A DNA stretch of 64,000 nucleotides from assembly GCA_018398585.1 (NCBI GenBank), contig JAGTTD010000008.1:3422501-3486500 (forward strand), written 5' to 3'. Positions within the stretch are counted from its first letter, which is position 1. Every line of letters starts with the position of its first letter. The notes beneath the pieces were generated by a model that made no database searches, was not told where the DNA came from, and worked only from the letters and a program-made list of their open reading frames with translations. The position numbers and the translations under genes are program-made. Source of the DNA: Simmondsia chinensis. Taxonomy: Eukaryota > Streptophyta > Magnoliopsida > Caryophyllales > Simmondsiaceae. Shown here in pieces: positions 21,600-32,273 of the stretch.

Positions 21600-22245
21600 C
21601 ACTAAGATTTCTTTTCATTATATATATAAGACTAGATAATATAAGTATTATAAAATAAAAATAAAATCATATAATATAACATAATTTTACTCGCAACAAA
21701 CTATTTTTTGTTATAATTTGACTTTGTGGGAATGCACTCATCATTAAAATAACTTTTTTATTATTAGGTACTTAATAATTTTTATTAAATGTGCTAGATA
21801 AATAAATAAGGCACAAATGAGAATATTGATTACCTTTTCTATTAAGGAAGAATATTATGGATACATATAAAATTTACTCAATTTGTAAGTTTAATAAATA
21901 TGATAATAGTTAGTTAATAAACATTATTCTATTTTATTTATAATTTCCTATGTATAATTTTTACTATATTTATTTGACAAATATTTTTTGAAAAATAAAG
22001 AGATAATATGAATAAAATTTATTATTGTCCCTTTTTCCCTATTTTTTTACTCCTAATTTGGAGTTATGTAGGGGACGGTAAATTTTTAAAAAAAATCTTG
22101 GATGATTTTATATTTATTTTAATTATATGTTCTTTACTAATGCTCGTTTATTTATTTTAACTCTTATCCTTCTTTAAAACATATATCAATAAGGGTAGAA
22201 TAATAGCTGTCTTTCTTTTATTTATGCTCCTTTTTCAAAAAATTC

Positions 22246-22530
22246 AGAATAAATTACATATTAACACCCTAAGGTCTGATGTGTTAACTTTTAGCCCACA
22301 AATTTTGTGAAACAATAATTTAGTTCAAAAAATTACGTGAATTTAATAAAATAATCGAAATAGCGATGTGTAATGATGCAAAACGGGCCCGCTTTCATTC
22401 TTTTGTATCGTTGTTTTGACTATTTTATTAAATATATGTAACCTCTTGGATTGAAAAATTGTTTTACAAAATTTATGAACTAAAAAATTAATACACCAAA
22501 TCTGAGAGTACTAATATGTAATTTACCCAA
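22246..22530. repeat. Inverted-repeat MITE, about 285 bp
   Basis: The left arm AAATTACATATTAACACCCT...GTGAAACAATAATTTAG and the right arm AAAAATTGTTTTACAAAATTT...AGTACTAATATGTAATTTACCC are imperfect reverse complements over roughly 90 bp each. Non-coding. Confidence 0.8.
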
Positions 22531-22788
22531 AAATATGTGCTTTTTTGCCTTTGGAGGTTGAGTTGTGCTTTCCTCTTCATTATTACAGAGATCTGTTTAT
22601 TAGAAATGAGAGATTTATTTTGAATTTATAAGCTGTTTTATTTTCTTTTTTTACATTAGACAATTTTAAAATTTAGAGTTATTTATAAATTTTTTTTTAT
22701 ATTTTGCTAATTGTGCCAATTTATTTCTTTTATATTTTATTGTGTCAATTTTATCTTTTTACAGTATACATTGTTTGGATTAGGGGTG

Positions 22789-23213
22789 TAAATAAGCTAA
22801 GCAGGCTCATGAGCCCTCGTGAGACGGCTCGTCATAAAGCTCAAAAAGCTCGGCTTGCTTTTAGCTCGAGCCGGCTGGTTTAACTTATCGAGCCGAGTCC
22901 TAGCTTGTTGAAGCTTGAGCTCGTTGGCTCGCGAGCCTAAACGAGCCTACGCAAGCTTTTTTTAATATATTATATTTGCTTAAGTATTGCACAGTAAATC
23001 ATATTGGAGCCTAAATGAGCCAAACCGAGCTTAAATGAGCCCAAACGAGACTATACTGAGCTTAAATGAACTAAAATATTGCAAGCCTAATTTGAAGCTC
23101 ACCGAGCTTAGATCGAGCCAAGCCGAGCCAGAGCTTTTGACAAGCCGAGCTTGAGCCCGAACTTAGCTTAAAAATAACAGGCTCGGGCTCGGCTCAAATA
23201 CACCCCTAGCTTT
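22789..23213. repeat. GAGC-rich foldback MITE, about 425 bp
   Basis: The termini AGGGGTGTAAATA and AAATACACCCCT are inverted. The interior is built from many short GAGCY/RGCTC units (GAGCCGAG, AAGCTCG, GAGCTTAAATGAGCC) in both orientations. Relatives at 44697-45300 and 61253-61780. Confidence 0.8.
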
Positions 23214-23835
23214 TGGTGAAAACAGAAGGTAAATTAATTATGTAATTTTAATGGATTGGTCAATGCCAGGTGCAAATAAACCAATACAAATCCACTCGTT
23301 GATGTAGTTTCAACCCACCAATGACCCGAGCACCAAAAATTTCATCCTCGACTTATTGTCAATTTTGGCCGAAGGATTAAACTAACACAAAGTAAATTTT
23401 AACTAACACAAAGTAAATTTTATATGGAGTACATTGATATAATTAAAAGTAAAAGAACTAAAAGTGACGAAATGTGAAAAGTACTCGAACTTTTTGTGGA
23501 CAACTTTAAAATTTATTTGATATTTTTAATTTATGAGTTAGATTATTTTATTTCAATAAATAGATAATTAATATATAATTTTTTTTTCTTATGATAAGGG
23601 AAGACATTTTTTTTTGTGACAAAGTTCATCTGGAATTATAATTCTTTTTAATTAAATAATTTAATTTGTTTTGCGATGATTTTAAATTTTATTTATTGTT
23701 TTTCTACATCATAAAAGAACTTTTCTACGTAGCTTTTTAAAGACACATAAAAATGCTCAGCTAAAAAAAAATAAAAAATAAATACATAAAAATATTACTT
23801 GTATTATAAAATCTTACTTTTACCTTTTTTATATG
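23214..23835. other. AT-rich intergenic stretch
   Basis: No gene. A tandem AACTAACACAAAGTAAATTTT pair is present near 23380-23420 and is probably a remnant of the hAT-like MITE family. Confidence 0.45.
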
Positions 23836-24362
23836 ATTATTTATATTTTAGTACTCCGATATTTTTTAAAAATAATAAAAAAGACCATGATCTTTTTGAA
23901 TTAATAAAAAAATCCTAAGTTTTTGTCATATAATAAAAATGCCCCTCGCCAACATGATAATTTCATTTCAATCAACTGAGTTAATGTGACAACTCTTTTT
24001 TAGTAAAATGAGAAAAAATGCCCAACAATAGTACCCTTATTATTACTTTATAAGTATGGAATTTGAGATATTGTATTGTGTAGAAATTATATATTTTCGC
24101 TTAATTTGTTTAAAAATATGGTCATTAAAGGATACTTTTGTCATGTTATTGTAACACTAATAAAAATGCAGTTGTCACGTCGTCTATATCGATGGAAAAT
24201 GACTTTATCGAGCCAGAGATGGGTCTTTTTATTAATACGATAAAAGTTTAGAGGCCTTTTTATTAATACGGTAAAAACTTAGGGACCTTTTTAATAATTC
24301 AAAAAGGTCAGGATCTTTTTATTATTTCTAAAAACGTTGAGGTACTAAAATGTGAATAACAT
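23836..24362. repeat. Inverted-repeat element, about 525 bp
   Basis: The left arm TATTTTAGTACTCCGATA...AAAATAATAAAAAAGACCATGATC pairs with the right arm GGTCAGGATCTTTTTATTATTT...TTGAGGTACTAAAATGT. The right arm has CTTTTTATTAATACG in near-tandem copies. Related pieces at 9918-10076 and 19258-19570. Confidence 0.75.
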
Positions 24363-24550
24363 TTTCTTTTAAGTTTAAAATTCTAAATCAATAATATTAG
24401 GTAAACCTTCAGATATTAGAAAATCACTAACTTTGTTGTCAATGACTTTTCAATGTCAGTAAAATAAAACTTCTCTAAGAAATTTTGGCAATAGAGAAAA
24501 CTTTATAATATAATGTAAAATATAATTAGAATACATATATAAATCGACAA

Positions 24551-24801
24551 GGGTTCATTTATCGGTCACTAAGGCACCGGATCCCATTAGAACTCTGAAA
24601 TTAAGCGTGCTTGGACAAGAGTAGTACCAAGATGAGTGACCTCCTAGAAAGTCCTCGTGTTGTCAACCCTATAAGGTTAGGAATCATCGGAAACAGCCTC
24701 TCGGCAGGGTTATACCCTAAAGGGGTAAGCCTGCGTACATCCACCTCTCCCAAACCCCATTTATGCGGGAGCCCTTGGACACTGGACCTGTTGTTGTTGT
24801 T
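24551..24801 (+). mobile_element. 5S-headed SINE, subfamily A, full-length reference copy
   Basis: Starts GGGTTCATTTATCGGTCACTAAGGCACCGGATCCCATTAG, which lines up base for base with the start of plant 5S rRNA. It keeps box A/IE-like AAATTAAGCGTGCTTGGACAAG and box C-like GATGAGTGACCTCC...GTCCTCGTGTTG, so an internal Pol III type 1 promoter is probable. The 3' body follows (CATCGGAAACAGCCTCTC, CCTGCGTACATCCACC, TATGCGGGAGCCC) with a (GTT)4 tail. The flanks ATATATAAATCGACAA and ATATATACACAGACAA agree at 13 of 16 positions and may be a decayed target duplication. Confidence 0.9.
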
Positions 24802-24980
24802 ATATATATATACACAGACAACATAAACCAATTTTTTTCCTTGTGTGAAATTTAATTTTATGGGTTATTTACATCTAAAGTCCAGATATTTTACTTACTG
24901 CATCAATTTAGTCTTTTTACTTCTTTGTTTCATCGAAAGCTTACATGGACTAATCAAATCAAATAGCTCGTGTAATGTTC

Positions 24981-25020
24981 TCGTTATTTACTATATATAT
25001 ATATATATAGTAAATAACGA
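24981..25020. repeat. Perfect 40-bp palindrome
   Basis: The half TCGTTATTTACTATATATAT is followed immediately by its exact reverse complement. The centre is (TA)n but the outer 11 bp on each side are unique sequence, so it is more than a microsatellite. It could extrude as a cruciform. Confidence 0.95.
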
Positions 25021-25184
25021 AAACAAAACTTTGCTACGTATTAATAAGTCGCATTCAGTAAATTTGATCATAAATATCTAAAATTTGTTAATTAGTTATT
25101 ATGCATTATAGTTATCAAAAAAATATATATATATATATATATGCACTTCATTTTCTGGTTTGCATATTAAATTTCAATTAATGT

Positions 25185-26046
25185 TATGGAAGATGGCCTA
25201 TGCAGTACTCTGCTATAGAAAGTTTCCATTAAAACTAAAAGAAAAATATTATAAGACAATAGTGAGACCGGCTATGTCTTATGGGTCGGAGTGCTGGCCA
25301 ATGAAACAACATCGTACATAGAAGATGAAGGTGGCGGAGATAAGGATGCTGGATGTGTGGACACATAAGGAATGATAAGATCAAGAACAATGTCATAAGA
25401 AGCAAATTGGGAGTGGACTAGATTGAGGATAAATTAAGGGAGCAGCATTTGAGGTGGTTCGGTCATGTTAGAAGAGACTGTCCGCTACTCCAATCAGGAG
25501 ATGCAACAACCACGTACTATGCTAGGGAGGAGAGGAAGCGGTAGGCAAAAGAAGAGATGGTTGGAGACGATCCGATAGGACCTCACTCACCTAAACCTAC
25601 CAGAGGAGATGGCCTTTAATAGAGCTCGTTGGAGAGCGAGCATAGAGGTAGCCGATGTAGTGGTTTAGAGTAGTGCATCTTATTATTGATTGCACTAGTG
25701 TCTCTAGGTGTCCTGACTTCCTCTTTGACGCACGTATTGATGCACTTATTTGCTTATCTGTGTACTTGAGCACTTGCATACGTGCTGACTATTTGACTGC
25801 AGTTACCTTCCATTGAGTTTTTCTTTGTAGTGCTTGGATTGTAATATGTACTACTCTAATACTATGTTGATCTCATGCTTCCAGGATTTTATGCTTTCAT
25901 GATGATACGCTCCTCAGGTTGGGGGTCCTCGGAAACAGGCTCCCCTCAGGGTGGCTTCCTAAAGGGGAAGGTTGCGTACATTTACCCTCAGACCCTGCGT
26001 TTGCAAGAGCCCTTATAGCACTGGGATTGTTATTGTTGTTGTTGTT
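25185..26046 (+). pseudogene. 5'-truncated, decayed RTE-type LINE
   Basis: Across several frames the sequence encodes the C-terminal part of an RTE LINE polyprotein: YYKTIVRPAMSYGSECWPMKQH, then MKVAEIRML, RWFGHVRR-like and RKRQ/KKRW segments ending near 25680. There are many stops and frameshifts. The 3' UTR (25680-25915) leads into the shared body GGTTGGGGGTCCTCGGAAAC...GTTGCGTACATTTACC and a (GTT)n tail at 26025-26046. It is the longest LINE copy here and shows coding sequence and SINE-type 3' end on one element. Confidence 0.88.
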
Positions 26047-26489
26047 GATCTATACTTATATTATAGTTATGCTATTATGTTTTCTAACAGTACATAATAT
26101 TAAATATTTTACCTAAATAGTATTTTTCATTCTACATATTTGAAATGACAAAATTAATAACGATACACGATTAAATATAAATTTCAATATCTTGTTTGAA
26201 AATTTTTCATTATCAACTTTTTTTTTTCCTCATCCAAAATTTTTGAACAAGTTGTATTTTTTAAGAATTTTAAGTTTATTAATATTTTTGTTACAGAAAA
26301 ACCTTTTTAATACCGAGATTTTAGAAATTATTTTTTTCAATAACTATAATTTATTGGATAATTATAGAAAATATTTTTTGAGAATCGAATCTAGTCGATG
26401 CTTTTATAATTTTAAATATTTTGTCGAGAAGTAGTGTGAATTTTTACTTTTTTAATTGAGTGATTGTCTTAGTTTAAATTCTTTAGTGA

Positions 26490-26690
26490 GAGTTGGGAGT
26501 AATTTTCCTATAACGGAGACAATATTATTAGGGAGGATATATAGATAATGTTATTACCAGAGAAAAATTATTATTAGCAGAACAATATTATTATTTTAAG
26601 GTAATTTTATGGCTCTTGCTGTTTGTAAGTCACATTATTGCTCTGCCAATACCAGTTTTGCCCTGATAATAACAACTCCCTATTTTTTTA
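26490..26690. repeat. AT-rich repeat with ATTATTG/CCAATAATA motifs
   Basis: Shares TGGCTCTTGCTGTTTGTAAGTCA and TGATAATAACAACTC with 47521-47665. Weaker relatives lie near 16190, 17895, 33890 and 46240. The ends are inverted (GTAATGTTATTACC, AATAATAACA). Probably a small MITE family. Confidence 0.5.
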
Positions 26691-26823
26691 GTTTTAATTT
26701 CTTAATTAGTAGTGAGCGTAATTTTCCTCCCCTGCTATATATATGTATATGTATATTTGTGCTATTAATTTTGTCAATTTATTCGTAAAATAACATTAAT
26801 GTTAAATTGGTAACAAAATTTTT

Positions 26824-26898
26824 AATGATTTGGTCATGACAACAACAACAACAACAGACCCAGTGCCTCTAAGGGCTCCCGCAATGATTTGGTCATGA
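26824..26898 (-). mobile_element. 43-bp SINE/RTE tail insertion with perfect 16-bp TSD
   Basis: AATGATTTGGTCATGA occurs at 26824-26839 and 26883-26898. Between the copies the minus strand carries only GCGGGAGCCCTTAGAGGCAC, TGGGTCTG and (TTG)n, the last 43 bases of the shared 3' end. It is an extreme 5'-truncated retroposition event, and recent, given the unmutated target duplication. Confidence 0.93.
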
Positions 26899-27062
26899 AT
26901 AAGTTTAAATTAGGTCACTTGTATCTGATCTTACCTTGTCATTAAAAATTTCGCTAGATTTAAATATTATAAATTATTTAGAATAATATTATTATCAAAA
27001 TAAAATAATATATATAATAATATTATTCTCGCTAAATTGGTATGCTAAAAATATTGTTCCGT

Positions 27063-27128
27063 CTTTGGTTTTTGGAGCCGGGGGCCCTTCGGAACAAGCC
27101 TCTTTATAGGATAACCTGTAAGAGTAAG
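27063..27128 (+). mobile_element. Left half of a SINE/RTE tail split by the copia element
   Basis: GGAGCCGGGGGCCCTTCGGAAC and AAGCCTCTTTATAGGATAACC belong to the shared 3' body. The sequence is interrupted after GTAAG by the copia LTR and resumes at 33265. Confidence 0.75.
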
Positions 27129-28119
27129 TGTTGAGTTTCAGGTCGTATTCCTAGGGTTTAATCTTATCAACTTTAGTTCTTGATAAAACGACAATAACAA
27201 CAAAGATTCACCACTTCAGATATAGTTCAAGAAACCTGTAGCTGTAGTTTAGCAAGATTCATCCAACACCGAACACATGCACAAAGAACACAGCGATAAC
27301 AACGAGATTTACGTGGTTCAGCCTTTAAAGAAGGACCTACTCCACGGCTCCCTATTTCTAGGGAAGTCTATCCACTATAAGTCGAGTTCAAATATTACGG
27401 ACCAGACTTCAACGATATACAACTTTATACAAAACCGATCCTTAAGGCTTCTAAGTCAGAAGCCTAAAGAAGAACGAAAATAAAGAGTAAGGGAAAAGAA
27501 AGCTTACAACCGAAGCCTACAAGGCTTCATACATGCTCCAAACTACCAAGATTTGAACGATCAAGCCTTAACACCCACGGATATACTCAATCGCCTTCGA
27601 TCGCCTCAAGATCGCCAGAGCAAATAAAAGAGAGGCGGTGGCTGAAGAGAAAAACGGAGAGCTAAATGAAAAAGCGTACGGCAGACCCTAAAAGGGTCAG
27701 TATATATAGGCAACCAAACTCCGATCCGTGGCAAAGCTCCAAGGTTCAATCTCGGCCGTTCGTACGAACCAGATCAACGGTCCATAAAAGCCCACAAGAA
27801 ACACAAACAGTTTACCCGGATGGCTGACGCGTGGCATCTACTTAAACTGAAAACAGGGAAACTTCCTGGAGAAGCTTCGGGCAGCGGGTAGTGGCACGGG
27901 CAAGTAAATAACGCACACGGTCAGGGGCAGCAATGGCATTTTACCTCTTGATTTATTTAAATGTACAGTAATAGCTGGGTACCCAAAAAATATATTTACC
28001 TAAAAAATTTACTACTTATGCCACTTGACATTTACACCCTTTAATCTATAATATTTGAACATTTCTTGACTTAAATTTTCTTGACATAGTTAAGTCATAT
28101 AGGGACCAATTTTATAACA
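27129..28119 (-). repeat. 3' LTR of the copia element (991 bp)
   Basis: TGTTGAG...TATAACA on the plus strand. It contains TTTACGTGGTTCAGCC, a block also found in the LTR remnant near 53706. The plus-strand reading has a 68-codon open frame in both LTRs, which is antisense to the element and not considered coding. Confidence 0.95.
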
Positions 28120-28131
28120 ATTCTCCACCTT
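28120..28131 (-). other. Polypurine tract
   Basis: The minus strand reads AAGGTGGAGAAT immediately before the 3' LTR, the expected plus-strand primer position. Confidence 0.8.
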
Positions 28132-28195
28132 GGTACCTATATGGGTTAACTACTGGACATTTCCTAGTAATAGGAGCAAAAACACATTGGGTTCG

Positions 28196-31100
28196 TCATC
28201 CATGGTCCCAATTACTTTGAACCAAGTTAATACACTTAAGTAACTTGTCCAAAGTCAAATTTTTTGTGCCCATATCCACTGGATTTTCAGCAGTACAGAT
28301 TTTTCGCAGTTCAACAGTGTTCCTTTCAAGCATGTCGTTTACAAAATTCCTCTTGATAGCTAAGTGCTTAGTCCTATCATGAAACACGGGGTTTTTACAC
28401 AATGCAAGGGCTGATTGACTGTCCGAAAACAGTACGGGAGGCCCGTTATCGAGGTTTATTTCTGACAGTAAGCCTCTCAGCCAGGTAGCCTCTTTTATGG
28501 CTTCTGTGAGGGCCTCAAATTCAGCCTCAGTGGTTGACAGCGCAGTCACAGGCTGCAACTTAGACTTCCAACAAATGGCTCCACCATTTAAAGTGTAAAT
28601 GTAAGCACTAGTGGATCTCCTTTTATCCACGTCCCCCCCAAAGTCAGAATCGGTGTAACCTATCAATCTAAGGTAGGTTTTTGTCCGACCAAAAGTAAGT
28701 CCCAGTTTATAGGTTTGTTTAATGTACCTTAACAACCACTTAACTCCATCCCAATGTTCCTTTCCGGGGTTACTCATAAACCTAGACAAAACACTTAAAG
28801 GGAAAGCTAAGTCTGGACGTGTACAAGTCATAGCATACATTAAGGAACCTATAACATTCGCATATGGGACTCTTTCCATTTGTTTCTTTTCTATCTCATT
28901 CGTGGGACACTGTTGAACTGTATACTTATACTGACTTGCTAAGGGCAATTTTACAGGTTTACATTCAGACATGTTGAATCTGACCAATACCTTTTCCAGA
29001 TACCTTTGTTGAGATAAGTGCACTGTTTCAGCTGCTGGATCCCTGGTAATTTCCATACCAAGTATCTTCTTGGCCTTTCCTAGATCTTTCATATCGAACT
29101 CAGCACAAAGCGTTAGTTTCAAATCATTAATATGATTCATGGATTTACTGGCCAGCAGCATATCATCCACATAAATCAGCAAATACAGTGCATCAACAGT
29201 ATCAGCATGTTTAAAATAAAAACAAGTGTCATGTATTGATCTACTAAAGCCCCTGCTTCTTATAAATTGGTCAAAGCGTTTGTACCATTGTCTAGGGGAT
29301 TGTTTTAGGCCATATAAAGACCTCTTAAGTAGACAAACATGGCTTTCATGGTTTGGTTCAATAAAGCCCTCAGGTTGGGCCATAAAGATTTCCTCATCCA
29401 GCTCACCATGAAGGAAAGCTGTTGTAACATCCATTTGTTCCAGAAATAGGCTAAACTTAGCAGTTAGTGCCATAAGTATTCTTATAGTTGTGTGCTTTAC
29501 AACGGGAGAAAAAATCTCATTATAGTCTACCCCTTCCTTTTGTGAAAAACCTTTTGCAACTAGTCGAGCCTTGAACCTTGGCTGTCCAGATGATGTATCG
29601 GGTTCTTTTACCTTATAAATCCACTTAGAACCTACCAACTTCCTATCCATTGGTTTAGGAACCAAAACCCAAGTTTTGTTCCTTTTGAGGCTCTCCATTT
29701 CCTCTGTCATGGCTTTAAGCCACTGTTCAGAGGCAGCCCCACTAATAGCCTGAGTATAAGTGAGAGGTTCTGATTCTACATACTCTAGGGCAGTATTTAG
29801 GGCAAATGCAATACAATCCGCACTGCCAAACCTAACTGGTGCCCTAATTTCTCTCCTCTCCCTATCTCTAGCTAGTTGGTAGTTTGATAGGTCTGTTTGT
29901 TCAATTGTTTCTTGAGGTTCAGTGCTCCCTTCAGCACCGTCAGTCACCTCTTCCTCAGGATTTAAGGTCTGGTTTTCCTGGTATATAGGCTCTGGTGGGC
30001 TGATCTCGAACTCATAGAGTTCAGGATCATACTTCCTAGGGTTGGAGGAAGTGGCTGCTGTATCGGCAGCCATTATTTTCTCCAAGTAAGGGAATTCCTC
30101 TTCATTAAAGGTTACATCCCTACTAATTATGATTTTGGTTCTGTTTCCATCCCTAACACCCACCCTATACCCCTTTACACCATCCGGATAGCCTAGAAAA
30201 ACACCTTTTATAGCCCTGGGTTCAAGTTTTCCTTCAGATTGATGTGCATACGCAGCACATCCAAAAACCTTTAAAATAGAATAGTCGCTTGTTTTTCCAG
30301 TCCATTTTTCCTCAGGAGTTTTAAAATCAATTGCAGAGGAGGGAGTACGATTAATTAGATAACATGCAGTAGCTACAGCCTCCCCCCAAAAGTTTTTACC
30401 AAGTCCTGATGCAAATAACATGCATCTTACCCTGTCTAGGAGCGTACGGTTCATTCTTTCAACTAGTCCGTTTTGTTGAGGAGTTTTCCTAACAGTGTTG
30501 TGTCTTTTAATACCATTTTGAGCACATAAACTATCAAATTCAGTGTTTATATATTCAAGTCCATTATCAGTTCTAAGTACCTTAATCTTCCTACCTGTTT
30601 GATTTTCTATAAGGTTCTTCCACCTAACAAAGGCACTAAAACATTCATCCTTTGTTTTAAGTAGGTAAACCCAAACCTTCCTAGAGAAATCATCTACCAT
30701 AGATAGGAAGTAGTATGCTCCACCTAAAGTGGGTACCCTTGCTGGTCCCCACAGGTCAGAGTGGATATAGTCTAACGGTGACTTAGTTATATGGATTCTA
30801 GATTTAAAAGATAGTTTATGATGTTTTCCAAATATGCATGACTCACAGAAATCAGGTTTAGACACATAACCACCCCCTAACAGCCCTCTCTTGTTCAGCT
30901 CATTCAGGCCCCTCTCTGATACATGTCCTAATCTTTTGTGCCAAAGGTTGGTTAGGTCAGTTTTCTCTACAATAGAGCAGCCAGCAGGAACTACGTCACC
31001 TCTAAGCACATATAGACCGTTCTTGACCTCTCCTCTTAGCATTACAAGGGAACCCTTAAGGACCTTCATTACCCCCTGTTGTGCCTTTAAGGTCATACCA

Positions 31101-32233
31101 GCCTGGTCTAATTGTCCTAGAGAAATTAGGTTCCTTCTAAGTTCAGGCACATGCCTAACTCCCTTTAGGGTAAAGTCAATCCCGTTTGACCCCTTAACCC
31201 TAACTGACCCTATCCCAACTACTTGGCATCCGTGGTTATTTCCCAACAGCACCTTTCCCCCTGCTACAGTCCGGTATTCAGTAAAGAAGGATCTATCTGA
31301 AGTCATATGGAAGCTACACCCTGAGTCTAGAACCCACTCATGTGTAGTTTGGTCTGTGGATACTACTAATACTTCAGCGGAGTCATATCCGTCATTAAAT
31401 TCAGTGTTGTCAGTTGTGCCGTTAAATTTTCTTTGGTAATCTGGACAGTATCTTTTAATGTGGCCTAGTTTACCACACTCATAACACTTTACTTTACTAC
31501 AATCTCTTCTAGGTCTTGAACTAGATCTGTTTCGACTCTTACTTCTTCTCCTTTCCTTATTGTTGTAGTTGTTATGGTTGTTATGGTTGTTATGGTTGTC
31601 TCGAGTCTTTGTCCTACCCCTGACTGACAGCCCTTCCCCACTGTTACTGGTTGGTGGATACTTCCCTTCCTTCCTAAGTTCTAGGATCTTGGATCTTAGG
31701 GCCTTTGTTACGTCTTTCAATACTACAGTGTCACGTCCATATCTTAGTGTGTCTTTAAAGGACCTAAGATATTTAGGTAAGGCACATAGTAGCAATACAG
31801 CCAACAATTCATCAGCAATAGTAACTTTAACATTTTCTAGATCTTGACAGATTTTATGGAACTCATCTATAGAGTCCTCTAGGGGTTTAGTCTCACTCAC
31901 CTTAAAGGTGAAAAGGGATTCCATGCACAATATCCTATTGGACAATGACTCAGACTTGTAGATTTCCTCTAACTTAGCCCATATATCTGCTACGGTCTTT
32001 TCAGAGCGAATCTGATTAAGTACCGAGTTATCAAGACTAAGTAATAAAGAAGCATAAGCTTTATGTTCGACTTCTACTTTCTCCTTTTCAGTTAGATAAG
32101 TTGGTTGATCCTTTTCGGGCAAAAGTGCAGTTCCAGCACCTTGTGCCATAAGGATTGCTTTCATTTTTAGTTTCCATAGGTTGAAATCATTCCTACCGTC
32201 AAACCTTTCAATATCAACCCTAGCAGACGCCAT
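28196..32233 (-). CDS. Intact copia gag-pol polyprotein, 1345 aa
   Basis: One open frame encodes all element proteins. Gag starts MASARVDIERFDG and ends in an RNA-binding CCHC knuckle near residues 249-262 (CYECGKLGHIKRYC), preceded by a basic HNNHNNHN/RRRSKSRNRSSS stretch. Protease has DSGCS near 301. Integrase has the HHCC zinc domain (HKRLGH, CESC), the first D near 490 (SDLWGPA), D near 553 (RTDNGLEY) and E 36 residues later, so D-x35-E is kept. Reverse transcriptase has YVDD near 1019. RNase H has TDSDFGG near 1194 and STTEAEF. The stop follows NWDHG. No frameshift or internal stop is present. The start lies 26 bp inside the primer binding site. Confidence 0.96.
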   Translation of the reverse strand: MASARVDIERFDGRNDFNLWKLKMKAILMAQGAGTALLPEKDQPTYLTEKEKVEVEHKAYASLLLSLDNSVLNQIRSEKTVADIWAKLEEIYKSESLSNRILCMESLFTFKVSETKPLEDSIDEFHKICQDLENVKVTIADELLAVLLLCALPKYLRSFKDTLRYGRDTVVLKDVTKALRSKILELRKEGKYPPTSNSGEGLSVRGRTKTRDNHNNHNNHNNYNNKERRRSKSRNRSSSRPRRDCSKVKCYECGKLGHIKRYCPDYQRKFNGTTDNTEFNDGYDSAEVLVVSTDQTTHEWVLDSGCSFHMTSDRSFFTEYRTVAGGKVLLGNNHGCQVVGIGSVRVKGSNGIDFTLKGVRHVPELRRNLISLGQLDQAGMTLKAQQGVMKVLKGSLVMLRGEVKNGLYVLRGDVVPAGCSIVEKTDLTNLWHKRLGHVSERGLNELNKRGLLGGGYVSKPDFCESCIFGKHHKLSFKSRIHITKSPLDYIHSDLWGPARVPTLGGAYYFLSMVDDFSRKVWVYLLKTKDECFSAFVRWKNLIENQTGRKIKVLRTDNGLEYINTEFDSLCAQNGIKRHNTVRKTPQQNGLVERMNRTLLDRVRCMLFASGLGKNFWGEAVATACYLINRTPSSAIDFKTPEEKWTGKTSDYSILKVFGCAAYAHQSEGKLEPRAIKGVFLGYPDGVKGYRVGVRDGNRTKIIISRDVTFNEEEFPYLEKIMAADTAATSSNPRKYDPELYEFEISPPEPIYQENQTLNPEEEVTDGAEGSTEPQETIEQTDLSNYQLARDRERREIRAPVRFGSADCIAFALNTALEYVESEPLTYTQAISGAASEQWLKAMTEEMESLKRNKTWVLVPKPMDRKLVGSKWIYKVKEPDTSSGQPRFKARLVAKGFSQKEGVDYNEIFSPVVKHTTIRILMALTAKFSLFLEQMDVTTAFLHGELDEEIFMAQPEGFIEPNHESHVCLLKRSLYGLKQSPRQWYKRFDQFIRSRGFSRSIHDTCFYFKHADTVDALYLLIYVDDMLLASKSMNHINDLKLTLCAEFDMKDLGKAKKILGMEITRDPAAETVHLSQQRYLEKVLVRFNMSECKPVKLPLASQYKYTVQQCPTNEIEKKQMERVPYANVIGSLMYAMTCTRPDLAFPLSVLSRFMSNPGKEHWDGVKWLLRYIKQTYKLGLTFGRTKTYLRLIGYTDSDFGGDVDKRRSTSAYIYTLNGGAICWKSKLQPVTALSTTEAEFEALTEAIKEATWLRGLLSEINLDNGPPVLFSDSQSALALCKNPVFHDRTKHLAIKRNFVNDMLERNTVELRKICTAENPVDMGTKNLTLDKLLKCINLVQSNWDHG

Positions 32234-32258
32234 ACTGTTTCTTTAAGGTAAAGAACCT

Positions 32259-32271
32259 GGCTCTGATACCA
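32259..32271 (-). other. Primer binding site, initiator tRNA-Met
   Basis: Minus strand TGGTATCAGAGCC, the standard complement of the plant initiator tRNA-Met 3' end, two bases inside the 5' LTR. Confidence 0.95.
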
Positions 32272-32273
32272 CT

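Noticed and set aside
24551..24680. Functional 5S rRNA gene
   Set aside because: The 5S-like block is diverged, a single dispersed copy and continuous with a SINE body; 5S genes occur in tandem arrays with a T-run right after the gene.
27277..27483. 68-aa ORF, identical copy at 32422-32628
   Set aside because: It lies in the LTRs of the copia element on the antisense strand; two copies exist only because the LTRs are duplicated.
30891..31439. 182-aa plus-strand ORF
   Set aside because: Shadow of the copia gag-pol on the other strand; no domain.
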